Origin: Phlyctochytrium arcticum
Lineage: Eukaryota; Chytridiomycota; Chytridiomycetes; Chytridiales; Chytridiaceae
Direction of reading: 5' to 3'
Length of the DNA stretch: 64,000 nucleotides
NCBI GenBank assembly: GCA_025602905.1
Contig: JAHLKI010000047.1
Span: forward strand, 62,001 to 126,000
Position numbers and translations under genes: made by a program
Part shown: positions 11,406-22,300 of the stretch, piece by piece
How positions within the stretch are numbered: the stretch's first letter is position 1
Layout of the letters: every line of letters begins with the position of its first letter
Notes under the pieces: model-generated
What the model was told of the DNA's origin: nothing
What the model saw: only the letters and a program-made list of their open reading frames with translations
Databases searched by the model: none

Positions 11406-12099
11406 ACATACTCTCTCTCCTTGGTCTGTTATGTTTTTTTTTGCCCGCCCTCCAACAACCTAGACTGTCTTTTGTTTTCCACTTTGCTTGTTTTGTTAGA
11501 TTGTTACCCCACCCTTTCCCCCCCCCCCCCCCCCAAAAAAAACACATCATAGACTTGTATCTTTTTATAAATCCTGCACATGTTTGTATATACGTTTCTC
11601 TCTTGTTCATAACCGCAATTACACATATGTAAATTCTCATCGTTTGCATTTTTATTTTCCATTATGGCTTTTTTTCCCGCTCTTTACTTTCGAAAAACCT
11701 TTTTACTTTCAAAACCGGGAAATGACTAGCACACAAGATGAAAGTCAAGAGTTTTCCGCGCGGGAACTTTTTGTTGGGCGTCAACATCTCCTTGGCTGAA
11801 GACATGGCTGACATGTGTACGGTACTCGAGTATTAATGCGCAACGCATCGTATCAGAAAAGTTATACAAAATCTCCAGAATCTGGCACAGATATTAACTG
11901 GGCGTCCAAGTCCAAGGGTCCTGAGAGGTGGAACAAAACCTGGAACAAAACTCCGACAAATGACAGGCTGTCACGGTCGCGATGGCAACAGTAAATGAAC
12001 TTGACATCTTGATCGGGCAATTCTGATGATGTTTCCAAAGTTTGGAATTTTGGAGCAGCATTTTGACGGCAAACGACTAGGAACGACTCTTCTCACATT
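11406..12099. other. Intergenic with C17-A8 homopolymer run
   Basis: The 3' UTR of the 4-TM gene and the promoter side of ADE2. It contains 17 C (11518-11534) followed by 8 A (11535-11542), then AT-rich DNA. No gene is supported. Confidence 0.6.
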
Positions 12100-14004
12100 A
12101 TGGATAAGAAGGTGGTAGGAATATTAGGAGGTGGACAGCTTGGTCGGTGAGTAAAGACGCTGCCTAATGCATGAAGAGTGTAAGAGAAATGCTGATTGTT
12201 TATGTATGGCGAATATAGCATGACCATTGAGGCTGCCAACCGTCTCAATGTCACTGTCGCCGTCCTCGATGCACCCAACAATCCTGCGTCTGAACTCGCA
12301 GCTTCAGCACCGCACGTCCATGGCACTTTTCGCTCCGAAGCCAACATTCTAGCCTTGGCAGCCCAATGCCAAATCCTGACGGTCGAAATCGAACATGTAG
12401 ATTGTGACGCGCTGGATAAAGCTGCATCGGTCCATGGGGTGCAAGTATATCCCACGCCGCAAGCTGTGCGGATCATTCAGGACAAGTATTTGCAGAAGGA
12501 GGTGTTGAGCAAGGCGGGTGTGCCGTGTGCCGAGTACCGGGATTTGGAGGTTGGGAAGGAGGTCGAGGGGATCAAGTCGGCTGCTGCGTCTGTTGCTGCG
12601 GCAGGGTTTGGGTACCCCATCATGTTGAAATCAAAGACGATGGCGTACGATGGTCGAGGAAACCGAGTCATTCAAGCCGAGAAGGATGTTGCCTCTGCCG
12701 TTGATTCCTTGGGTGGTGGACCATCACGAGGTGGACCACCACTGTATGTGGAAAAGATGGTTTCATTCAAAAAGGAGTTGGCCGTCATGGTTGCCCAATC
12801 GGTCAATGGAGACGTGGCAGGTTATCCATGCGTGGAGACGGTACAGAGTGACAACATTTGCTCGTTGGTGATTGCACCTGCGCAAATTGATGGACTGGTG
12901 AGAAAGAAGGCCCAAAAAGTTGCGGAACAGGCCGTGGCGGCCTTGAAAAGTCCCGGTGTATTTGGGGTTGAAATGTTTTGGTTACCAACCGGTAAGTCCA
13001 TGACGCTCTCACCTCCTTTCGTTTGTTTATTCATCCCCCCAACAGGTGAGATTCTCTTGAATGAGATTGCACCCCGTCCCCACAATTCTGGCCATTACAC
13101 AACCGAAGCATGTCACACCTCCCAATTCGAGCAACACATGCGTTGCATCCTGGGTCTTCCTCTTGGCAGCACGTCTCTAAAAGTCCCCGCAGCCTCCATG
13201 GTGAATATTCTCGGCCTTGGCGATGGCGATGCCGGTCTGGCGGAAACCTTGAAACCTTGTACGATTGCCCTGAGTACACCGGGGGCCACTGTTCACTTGT
13301 ATGGTAAAAAGGAGTGTAGGAAGGGTCGTAAGATGGGACATGTGACGATTGTCGGGGACTCCATGCAGCAAGTCTCGGAACGCACAGCAGCGATTCAAGC
13401 TGCCGCTAACCCAACATCAGTCATTGAGTTTGATCCAAAGCAATCCCCCCTTGTTGGAATCATCATGGGCTCAGACTCGGATCTTCCCACCCTTAAGCCT
13501 GCCGCCGATCTGTTGTGTCAGTTCAAGATCCCCTTTGAGATCACCATCGTATCTGCCCACCGCACTCCCCTCCGAATGGTCGAGTACGCCCAGACGGCCC
13601 GGGAAAGGGGGCTAAAGGTCATTATTGCGGCTGCAGGGGGAGCTGCCCACCTGCCGGGCATGGTCGCTGCCCTGACGAGTTTACCCGTGATTGGGGTACC
13701 TGTCGCACTCAAGGTCCTCGATGGCCAAGATTCGTTATTATCCATTGTCCAAATGCCCGTATGTGTCAGTTCTCTCTTCTCCATTGAACACCTGAACTGA
13801 CTTTCTCTCTAGCGTGGGGTCCCAGTAGCGACCGTAGCCATTAACAACTCGACCAATGCTGCACTCTTGGCTGCTCGCATTCTGGGATCATCCATCCCGC
13901 ACATCTTGGATCAATTGGAAGAGTTTAGGGCCAAGCAGGAAGAAATTGTGATGAAAAAGGTGGATGAGTTGGCGCGAGTGGGTTATGAGGACTATCGGAT
14001 TTAG
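12100..14004 (+). CDS. ADE2: Phosphoribosylaminoimidazole carboxylase (PurK-PurE fusion)
   Basis: Four exons: 12100-12146, 12219-12991, 13046-13758 and 13813-14004, giving 574 residues, close to yeast Ade2. The N-terminus [13 protein letters not shown] is split by intron 1 inside the Arg codon. The ATP-grasp PurK domain follows ([25 protein letters not shown]). The PurE mutase-like domain starts at about residue 410 with [15 protein letters not shown], then [18 protein letters not shown] and [20 protein letters not shown]. It converts aminoimidazole ribotide to its carboxylated form in de novo purine synthesis in the cytosol. Intron 2 (54 bp) has no in-frame stop, so naive ORF calling would keep it. 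All motifs look intact. Confidence 0.97.
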
Positions 14005-14812
14005 ACGTTTGCATACTATTATTATTATTTGCATTTTCTCACTCTTGTTTTTTTGGCTGGATAAATTTTATTGTCTGATGGTATAGGTATGTCCATTCTG
14101 GATGAATCGGTCTGCTTCAAGCTGCTCGTCTCGAAATGAACATGATCTACACACACCCACAGATTCACCACCTCTCCTTCCAATCCTACTAAATTCCGCC
14201 CGTCTCCATCGTATGTACTCGCCGTATTTGGAGTTTGGGCTGCGTGGATACGCGCTTAAATTTAGCTGCGAACGTTCCTACACAGGACAAGGAAAGTTCT
14301 TTTTGCTGCCCAGGGTTTTGGTATAAAAGGAAGTGCAAGGCTGGACAATACCCTCGTCCTCCTCCTTTGTAAAATAATTCTGTTCAAAGACAGAGTTGCG
14401 GCAAATACGAAGAAAGTTGCTTTTAAAGTTTATCTGCCATTGCGGCCCAAGTAAGCGGCTCAGAATCAACAAACGGGAAAAGTTTTGGGACCCACTGCCA
14501 CAATTGCCACGGCGGCGGCGACGACAAGGAAGACAAAGACGACGAGGACCCCAGGCCATCTCTCTCGGTCTTTCCGTTGCTGATTCCTCAAAGGACCTCT
14601 TATATCTCCCCATTCTTCCTGGCGGACACACCAATTGCAAGGAATCTCCGACAGACCTCGACGAGAAGCATCCAAGGCTCTATAGAAAGGGCGACGACGA
14701 CGACCCTTGACAATTTGTGAAGAGTGCCCTTACGGAACTCGGAACTCTACTGCGCAAGGGTACTGGGCATAAAAAAACGTCGGTTTTATATTGGCGGTTA
14801 ACCAATTTTCGA
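14005..14812. other. Intergenic ADE2 to acyltransferase
   Basis: No supported gene. Triplet-rich (CGG/CGA/GAC) sequence at about 14500-14555 and a TATA-like TTTTATATTGG near 14784 lie before the acyltransferase. The short distance from that box to the chosen ATG (about 25 bp) leaves the exact start uncertain. Confidence 0.45.
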
Positions 14813-17105
14813 ATGGGGGCGCAGCATCACAATATACCGGCGACTTCGACTGAGGAGGTTGCCGCCGACCTTGCCGCCAGGGACAACGAGGCCAACTCCG
14901 ACAATTCCAACAGGGAGGAATCTATTATAAAGGGCAGCTCTTCTATTACCACCACCGCAAATAGCGCAAAGAGCAGCGACAACAACGGTACGCCAGCACC
15001 CGCGGCCGCCGACAATCCCTCGAGTCCACCCACCCACAACGAGATCGCAATGGGCCGGTTCAACTCCAAAGCCTCGTCGTCGACAGACGGCAGCGACTCA
15101 GAGCCCCGCGACCATGCCCGGCTATTGCCCACCGGCTCCCACCTCACCCACCATCAGCTCCACCGGGATCTTGCCGACGAAATGCCGCCCTTTACAGACG
15201 ATGACCATAGTTGGAGTGACGGCGGCGACGACCACACCCTGGGCGACCCCGACAGCGGCGAACACAGCCCAGCTCATGTCCGACACCGCTCTCGACTTCA
15301 TATCGAGACAAGTCCCTTCCATCCCCGTGGTGGTCCATACCCCGCCAACCAACTCGAATTGAATCCCATTAAACCCGTCGACGATTCCCACATGACGGTC
15401 TTGAACATTGGACTGGATGAGCCGTCACCAAAGGAAACGCATCCTCTTCGAGTGTCGCCGACTAGCCGGAATGGGGATACGGGTGGTGGTCCTACAGCTG
15501 CACTACAGGCAAAATCCCGCGGGCCGGGAAAGCTCGAATACTTGGAGGGCATTCGGGGTGTCGCTGCTTTACTCGTCGTTCATGCTCATTACCTGTCGTA
15601 TCCAATGGGATACAGTTTTTGGATCGAGACCCTCTCAAAAAGCTGGAGGTGGATTCCAGAGGTATGCCTTATTCGTATTCGCGCCTTCCCAAAATTTTGG
15701 TTTTGTTGATTTCTGTACATTTCTAGCTTCTGATCCAAGGCAAATTAGCCGTGGCAATCTTTTTCGTTCTCTCAGGCCGCGTCATTATCCTTGGATTCAC
15801 AAAAAAACCTGACCTCGGTCGCCTCGCTAGCGTCTTTCTCCGCCGTTCCTTTCGTATGATTATTCCCGTCTTGGGATCGCTACTCATTCAATGGGCCGTC
15901 TTTGGAATGGGATGGTACAACTGGGTGCAAGGCGCCCCGGAATTGTTTGAATACTGGAAGTACGCCAGAGATTCCATCAATGGATTGGAACGGCCCTCGT
16001 TATCCGACAGTATCATCCGGACAATCACTCTGGTTAGTTACTCTTGGCCTTCTCATTCTTCTCAAATCTAGCAAAATGAAACTCATCCTTTCTCCATTAG
16101 TTTATTCCTGGAGGCAAACCACCATCATACCCCAATCGCCCACAATGGACCATCCCCGTCGAACTCGGCGGCTCATTCTTTGTCTACGTCGTTGCCCTCC
16201 TCTTTGCCGTCTACCCCAGACGTCGCTACCTGGGTTTTGCCCTGCTCACCTTTTACTTTTTCTGGATCGAAAACTTTTTGGCGGATTTCATGGTTGGTTT
16301 GTGGATTGCAGACTTGGCTAATGCGGGTGCTTTGGCCAGACTCATGAAAAGTCGATGGATCTGGCCCACCCGGATTCTGGTCACGCTCATTACCATCCTG
16401 TCGGTGATACCTAGCCCGGCCTTTGAAAAGTTTATCATGTGTAAGTCCACTTTGTCTGTTTGGAATCACCAATTGGAGTCTAATTTATGACTCTGAACAG
16501 CTTGGGCGTTCGATACCTATAATGGAGTCATTGGTCGCGTCAATCGACCAAACTTTTGGGAATTCGAAATCAGCTACTTTTTCGCCGCTTCCGCATTCAT
16601 CTTTCTCGTTGAAATCTCGCCCGGCGTTCAACGCTTCTTTGAACTCTCCCCCATCCGCGCCCTCGGCCGGCTCAGTTTTGGCATGTACCTCCTCCACCCC
16701 GTCGTCTTCCTCACTTTTGGCTCCTCCATGATCCATTTCGCCTTTGGAATCCTTGGATCATGGCCGCATTTCCTCAAACTCCTGATAGCTTACCTGGGAA
16801 CCATCATTATTACACTGATGGCCGCCTGGTGTTTCTCGAAAACGTTTGATCAGTGGAGTATTGATTTTGGCCGGTGGCTGGAACTCCGCGCCAAGGAAGA
16901 TGAGCCCTGGTCCCTTCTTCGGACGTGGAACTGGGCCAGACGCACATTTGCACCCAGAGCCATCGCAGCCTGGCTCTTTGCTGCTGTTCTTGCCATCGTC
17001 ATGTTGCCCGTCCGATTTTGGCGCTATTGTGTCGAGACGGTTCAGCATATTCCTGGACTTGGTCGTGCGGGTCAAACACGACGAAACAAGGATATGGAGG
17101 CCTAA
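14813..17105 (+). CDS. Membrane acyltransferase family 3 (OafA-like)
   Basis: Exons 14813-15661, 15727-16032, 16101-16440 and 16501-17105 give 699 residues in an unbroken frame. About 240 N-terminal residues are polar, Ser/Thr/Asp-rich and low complexity, probably a cytosolic extension. The acyltransferase-3 domain begins at LEYLEGIRGVAALLVVHAHY, containing the Arg-x5-9-His signature, followed by QGKLAVAIFFVLSGRVI. About ten TM helices follow, with a late LGRLSFGMYLLHPVVF motif typical of the family. Such proteins move acetyl or other acyl groups onto extracytoplasmic polysaccharides, lipids or sterols; the substrate here is unknown. The start at 14813 is the first ATG of the long frame. Met at 15051 is an alternative. 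Confidence 0.9.
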
Positions 17106-17474
17106 ACGTGTTCCCAAATTCCTTTAATATTCCCACGGACTTCTGGTAGACAATGCTCTTCTCTATGATGTGGTTTGGAGCACCACCTTTTTTAATTATC
17201 TATTGTATATGTTTCTCAAGCAATGTGATGTTTGGACACTATGATACAAGCTTTTTCGAATGATACATTTGACAGTCACAAATGCTGGAAAAAGGCTGGC
17301 GGCTGCGCAGTCGCCACATTTTCGTCACGTGTATCGATTTCTCGCGGGCCGGAAAACTTTTTGAAACGCAAACCCATTATACACACACTGCATTGAATCA
17401 CTTGCTTCAACCATACACTCTCAGTCAGCTACTATCCCACTACTCACCGTATCCACCCACATCTACCACACATC
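17106..17474. other. Intergenic, 3' UTR and promoter
   Basis: A 369-bp gap with AT-rich termination sequence after the acyltransferase and a CA/CT-rich leader before the next start. No gene is supported. Confidence 0.5.
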
Positions 17475-18113
17475 ATGGTCAACCAAATGAACAAGGTTCG
17501 CAAGAACCTCACCCGGGACCTTCGCGCCAAAAAGTCGAGCTTCAAAACATGCCTCAAACGGACGAGCAAGGACCGTATCCACAAGACCACCCAAAACCTC
17601 CTGCACAATGTCGAAGCCCTCAACGCAGAAATGGACCAGCAAGTCGAGGACGTGTGTAATGGATCAGGGGATGATGAGGAGGTGGCCCGGGCAGTGGAAA
17701 AGATTGAGCGAAAGGAAATCATCGTGCGACCGGGCAAGATGGGCAAGAATAGTTCGGTTGTCCGACCGATTCTGTTGAGCAAGAAGAAGGTCAAGTTGGT
17801 GCAGCGGCGGGAGAAGTTTGTAAGTGTTGTAACGCTTTTTTGTTTTGTTTATGTTGAGTTTGACATAAATTTCGCTTTTTTGCAGGCCCGGCAGCGAGAA
17901 CAGGCAGAAAGTGGAGCGGGTGGTATGGAGGTCGATATGCAAGGTGAGCATCTCTTGAGTTTCTTGGCATGCGGCCTATTTGCAAAAGACAGCCTTGTTG
18001 AATTTCGTTTCTGTTGTGCAGACGCGACACCATCCGAACCATCAAGGCCAGTAAAGATGGCGGCCGAGGTCCGAACAGCAGGCACCACCCTGGGTGGTCC
18101 ACCTCCATCTTAG
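17475..18113 (+). CDS. Small highly basic protein, possible ribosome-biogenesis factor
   Basis: Exons 17475-17819, 17886-17943 and 18022-18113 give 164 residues; both introns have good GT-AG borders. The frame also reads through both introns (212 residues), so an unspliced call would be misleading. The protein is Lys/Arg-rich: MNKVRKNLTRDLRAKKSSF near the start, a central acidic patch (GSGDDEEVARAVEK), then VRPGKMGKNSSVVRP and KKKVKLVQRREKFARQREQA. No known domain is recognised with confidence. The charge pattern and length resemble small nucleolar 60S/40S assembly factors; this is inference only. Confidence 0.65.
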   Translation: MVNQMNKVRKNLTRDLRAKKSSFKTCLKRTSKDRIHKTTQNLLHNVEALNAEMDQQVEDVCNGSGDDEEVARAVEKIERKEIIVRPGKMGKNSSVVRPILLSKKKVKLVQRREKFVSVVTLFCFVYVEFDINFAFLQARQREQAESGAGGMEVDMQGEHLLSFLACGLFAKDSLVEFRFCCADATPSEPSRPVKMAAEVRTAGTTLGGPPPS

Positions 18114-18300
18114 AGTAGCGGTTGTGCATATATATGAGGGTCAAATATTTAATTTATTCATTTGTAATTGGATTGGACAAGCATTTGGTTTGAGAATTGC
18201 TGGTTGTCTGTATATGTGGTCCCTTCATCATCGAAAAAGAGACGAGGATGAGCAAGGCGGGAGCAACCCTTTATGCAGAATGCTCGTTACTGCATACTTG

Positions 18301-18963
18301 TTACGTGCCGTCCTCGGCAAGACCAGCTCTCCGAAAGACTCGCACTTGCTCCCACTCTTTCAAACCAAACACGCCCCTTCCACCGCCCCGCCCTTCTTTC
18401 CACCCTCCCACCTCCAATCGCGTCCTGACATCAACTTCCCTCATCGGATCCTCCATAACAGGACCCATCACAATCAAGACTCGCGCATCAGGACACGCAC
18501 CAAGATACGTGATGAGCAGCTCTGGTCGCCGCAGATATGAGACCATGAGCACGGCCATGTCGGCCAGTTCTTGACAATCAGGTTGCTCCGATGGTAAGAA
18601 AATAAATTGGGAGGGGGGTAGAAAGATGTTTGTGCGAGAGATATCGATACCGTAGACTAGTGGGGCCGGGGATGCCGTTTTGACAAGGATTGATTGAAGG
18701 AGATACTCCAATAGTCCTGATGCGGAACCAATGCTCAACACATTGATGCACGCATTTCTCGATGATGCTTCTGCAGAGTCGGAAATCTGTTGGGCTAGAA
18801 AAGTGAGTAAGGCTCGAGTAGGGACCAGGCAGTAGAGGGTGGTTTCAGTCTCGGGGAGATCGAGTAAATCCAAGATTTGTTCGGGATCGGAATGGGCAAA
18901 CAAATCTCTGATCCGTTGATTTGACGCAGCAATATCGGCGGGCGATCCAGTGGAAGTCACCAT
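18301..18963 (-). CDS. Rossmann/methyltransferase-like protein, unknown substrate
   Basis: A single-exon frame of 220 residues. The middle shows a SAM-methyltransferase-like order: INVLSIGSASGLLEYLL (motif I-like with GSASG), VYGIDISRTN (acidic end of strand 2), ADMAVLMVSYLRRP (motif IV position) and CPDARVLIVMGPVMEDP (strand 5 region). The C-terminal part is Gly/Arg-rich and basic. The glycine loop is less canonical than GxGxG, so catalytic activity is uncertain. It is divergently transcribed from RAV1 across a 384-bp gap. The fold assignment comes from motif spacing only. Confidence 0.65.
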   Translation of the reverse strand: MVTSTGSPADIAASNQRIRDLFAHSDPEQILDLLDLPETETTLYCLVPTRALLTFLAQQISDSAEASSRNACINVLSIGSASGLLEYLLQSILVKTASPAPLVYGIDISRTNIFLPPSQFIFLPSEQPDCQELADMAVLMVSYLRRPELLITYLGACPDARVLIVMGPVMEDPMREVDVRTRLEVGGWKEGRGGGRGVFGLKEWEQVRVFRRAGLAEDGT

Positions 18964-19347
18964 TCTTCTCGTTTACAATGTTGAAAAGAGTCGAGTGAAA
19001 CTCTCTTTCAAGGATTTCGGTTCAAATTTCAGATACACGTGAACGCAACCGCGATGACAAGTTGGAACGAAATGTCTTCAAAATGACTGGCATGACTTGA
19101 ACTTGTGAACAGTACTTGGTAAAACCTCTCAATAACCCGCCGTAAATACAGACTACTTGCTGGCCAAGGTTCAACAGCACTCAGCACGCCGAGTGACGCG
19201 TTAACTCTTGTCATTCACGGCCTTCAACGAGGTATTACTCGACGACGATTAGAGGAACTGTCTATCAGCCAATTAATTTATGAATCAAAGCAGGGATACC
19301 ATCCACTATAAATCTGTAGACTCGCGGGTTGGAAGCCATCGACCCCG
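18964..19347. promoter_or_regulatory. Divergent promoter region (methyltransferase-like / RAV1)
   Basis: The 384-bp intergenic gap between two outward-reading genes contains both 5' regions. There is an AT-rich TTAATTTATGAATC stretch near 19270. No specific factor site is recognised. Confidence 0.4.
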
Positions 19348-22300
19348 ATGCAACGCCTTCAGCAAGTTGTTGCTGGGAAATCAAATCCTACCAGCAATGC
19401 CGTCTCTAGCGGTTCGTTCCGTGGGAGTCGTTATATCGTGAGTTTCGCCGCGATGCATATGACAACCGACGTCCGGCATAGAATCTAAGGACTTCTCTTG
19501 AAAGGTCTATGCTTCTAAAGCAGTTTGCCATGTGTATCGCGCGGATTTCACCATTGTACAAACCTTGACATTGGCCGTGCATGATGCTAATGGGGACGTG
19601 GGGGCCGTTCATATGGAAGATGGGGGAGGACGCGTAAGTGGACGGAGCATGGTTTACCAGATGAGTGATTGATGGAAGAGGCGTAGATTGCAATCGTGTG
19701 CGGATCCGACGTGTCGCTATTTGTGCCAAGTGGGGATGACATGCAGGTATGTGGACCTCAATGCTGACATAGACGGCAGGACACATTGTAACGCAATGGG
19801 AATTATAGGTTCAGTGGTCTCTGGAAACAACATTACACCAGGAGGATGTTGTTCGTTCCCTCGCTTGGAGTCCTCGTGGTTCGTATTGGATCTGACAAAC
19901 AGTGAGGAATGAGCTGACCCTCGATTGATCTTGTAGGGGAACTACTGACAGCAGCTGAGAAACTGAGCATGTGGCGCCAAAGTGCAGCATCTTCTGAAGG
20001 AGATGAGCATAAAGAATGGGCTTTGGCGTGGGACGTGAAGTACGTAGTATGGTAGGCGATAGCACACTCACTTGCTTGGAGCTAAAGGAGAACCCATTAG
20101 ACTGTCTGCGCCTGCAACTCGGATAGAAATATCTTCAGATGGAAGCTTCTTTGCGTCATACGGGGAGGTGCGTTCTGGGTAGCCAGCTCGATCAGGATTG
20201 GCATCTATTGACATGTAGCATTTTGCGGGTGCAGGATGATCGGTTGGTCAAAGTGTGGTATCGGCGAAGTGCAGGAGAGCGGGTTGAAGGCCCCACCAAG
20301 TTACCAGCCTACGATTTTGCGTATCTTCCACATCCACAAAAAGTGATGAGTGCCCAATGGAGAAAGGTTGCCAAAAAGCGAACGTGGGTGTCTCTGATAA
20401 CGGCAATAGCTGAGGAATGCACTAAATTGTGGGCTGTAATAGAAATACTGAGGATAATGTCCTCATGACCTTATGCCAGGATAACATTTGCCGCCTGTGG
20501 AGTCCCATCTCTAGCACCCAGCCATTCCAATTTCATCTCGTGGCAGTTATTGACCCTATCGACTTTCCTCTAACGGAAGATCACACCAAGCATTCCTCAT
20601 CTCACATCTGTACAGTTCATTGGCTTGACAGCGAGCAAATTTATCGAGCAATCCATTTTCGCGATCTGGAGGAGGATCGTTTCAGTCGCAAGAACAACCG
20701 ACGGAAACCGGGTGCAACACTCATGAAAAGCCGGAAGCTCAAAGAGGCACTCAAGGAGTATCCAGATATGCTGTTCCATGTACAGTCAGATGGATCGATG
20801 GTTGTTTGGGGCATTCAGCATCTGACTGGGCGGCCACGGCGAGTTGCCAAAGTAATTGTAGTGATGAAGATGGAAGCGACGGTCGTGCCGCAAGATCACG
20901 AGTACTTTGGCGGAAAGGTGATTTGTTATCACAATGGCTACAGTGCAAAGCGTTCATGTGAGTATTCCGATGCTTACCGAGACTTTTCCTTTATCGCTGA
21001 CTGAACTTTACAGCAATATTTTTCCCTGCCGAACTCCAACTGCTGGCTCAGCGAGGAGATGGCGCCCTTCAGATGTATACAATGAATTTGGACGACTTTT
21101 TCGCAACATCCTGGACAATACCCCATCTGGCCGTTCGACATTCCTGGACTGGCCCGCGTGATACGCCAGCCAAATTTTACCGCCATCCCAACGAAAATTT
21201 GATTGCCCTTGTTGCCGAACAGGGGGAGATTCTCATCTACCGCACGTATGTCCCGCAAGTCGGTCTCCGTATCAAAGACGGTTTAACGGCCGTGACATCT
21301 TTTCCGGCGTACACAGGATCGTCCGGCTCCCGACTGGTAGCATGGCTGCCGTGTGGTGCCCACATGGTTCTGCAAGAAGAGCAGGGACTGGCCCTGCATC
21401 GGATAAAGGCTCCACATAGTCGTATGGTGACTCTTTTGGATGGCTACGATCCGTCAGATCCATTACTACTACTGCATGCGTTTCACGACCCAGATGATGC
21501 GACCCGGAATAAAATATTTCTCATTGGGATTACTAAAGCTCAAAGGGTCTATCTATGGGGCTTCGAATTCCAAGGTATGGATGGAGGATGAGTATTCAAG
21601 GAAATTAGTATTGATTTTTTTCTTTGAAGATCAAACATTGCGGCTCTGCTCGCTCATATCCAACAGTACACTGTCACATTCCATAACTCACGCTCTTCCA
21701 AGTGATGATCTTTGCGCGGTTCACTACCCAGAAGCACCTCTCGGTGCACATGTATTTATGACGTTGTCAAACGAAGATCGAGTTGCTCGGTTTTGGCACG
21801 CGAAAAATGGCCGTTTGGCATCGATAGGTGAAGCGTCAGGCAGCCTGTGGGAAATTGTGGCGGAATTTGGGATTGGGGATGACGTGGTGGAGAAGGTTGA
21901 AGCGGATGCTTTCGGGAAGCTCGCGGTTGGTAAGTGAAGGTTTTTCCTGCACGTAAGAGAATATACCCCGTGTGGGATGGCCTAAAGGTGCTTTCCGCAG
22001 TGAGCGTGACCAACGGTTCACGGCAGCTTGCTGTATGGAGTAATGAGGCGACCGGGTTAGAAATGCGGCAAGAGTGGAGTATGCCGATTAGGTGCGTAGT
22101 TGCCCCGATTGAGAGACTTGTTGAGTTCGCTAAGATTTGCACAGCGATGAAGTTGTGGCGTTGGATTGGTACATATCTTCGGACGGTCAGCACCTCTTGG
22201 CAGTCGCGTTCGCCCGTCGCGCATACGTATACTCGCAGCAGCGTCTCCGCACGGTGGAGGATGTCCCACTTTGGACTGTAGTCAGCGAATTTGAAGTCTC

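Noticed and set aside
17820..17885. Coding read-through of introns in the basic protein gene
   Set aside because: Both introns lack stops by chance, but the GT-AG borders are strong and the intron-encoded residues (for example the hydrophobic FCFVYVEFDINF) do not fit the basic protein.
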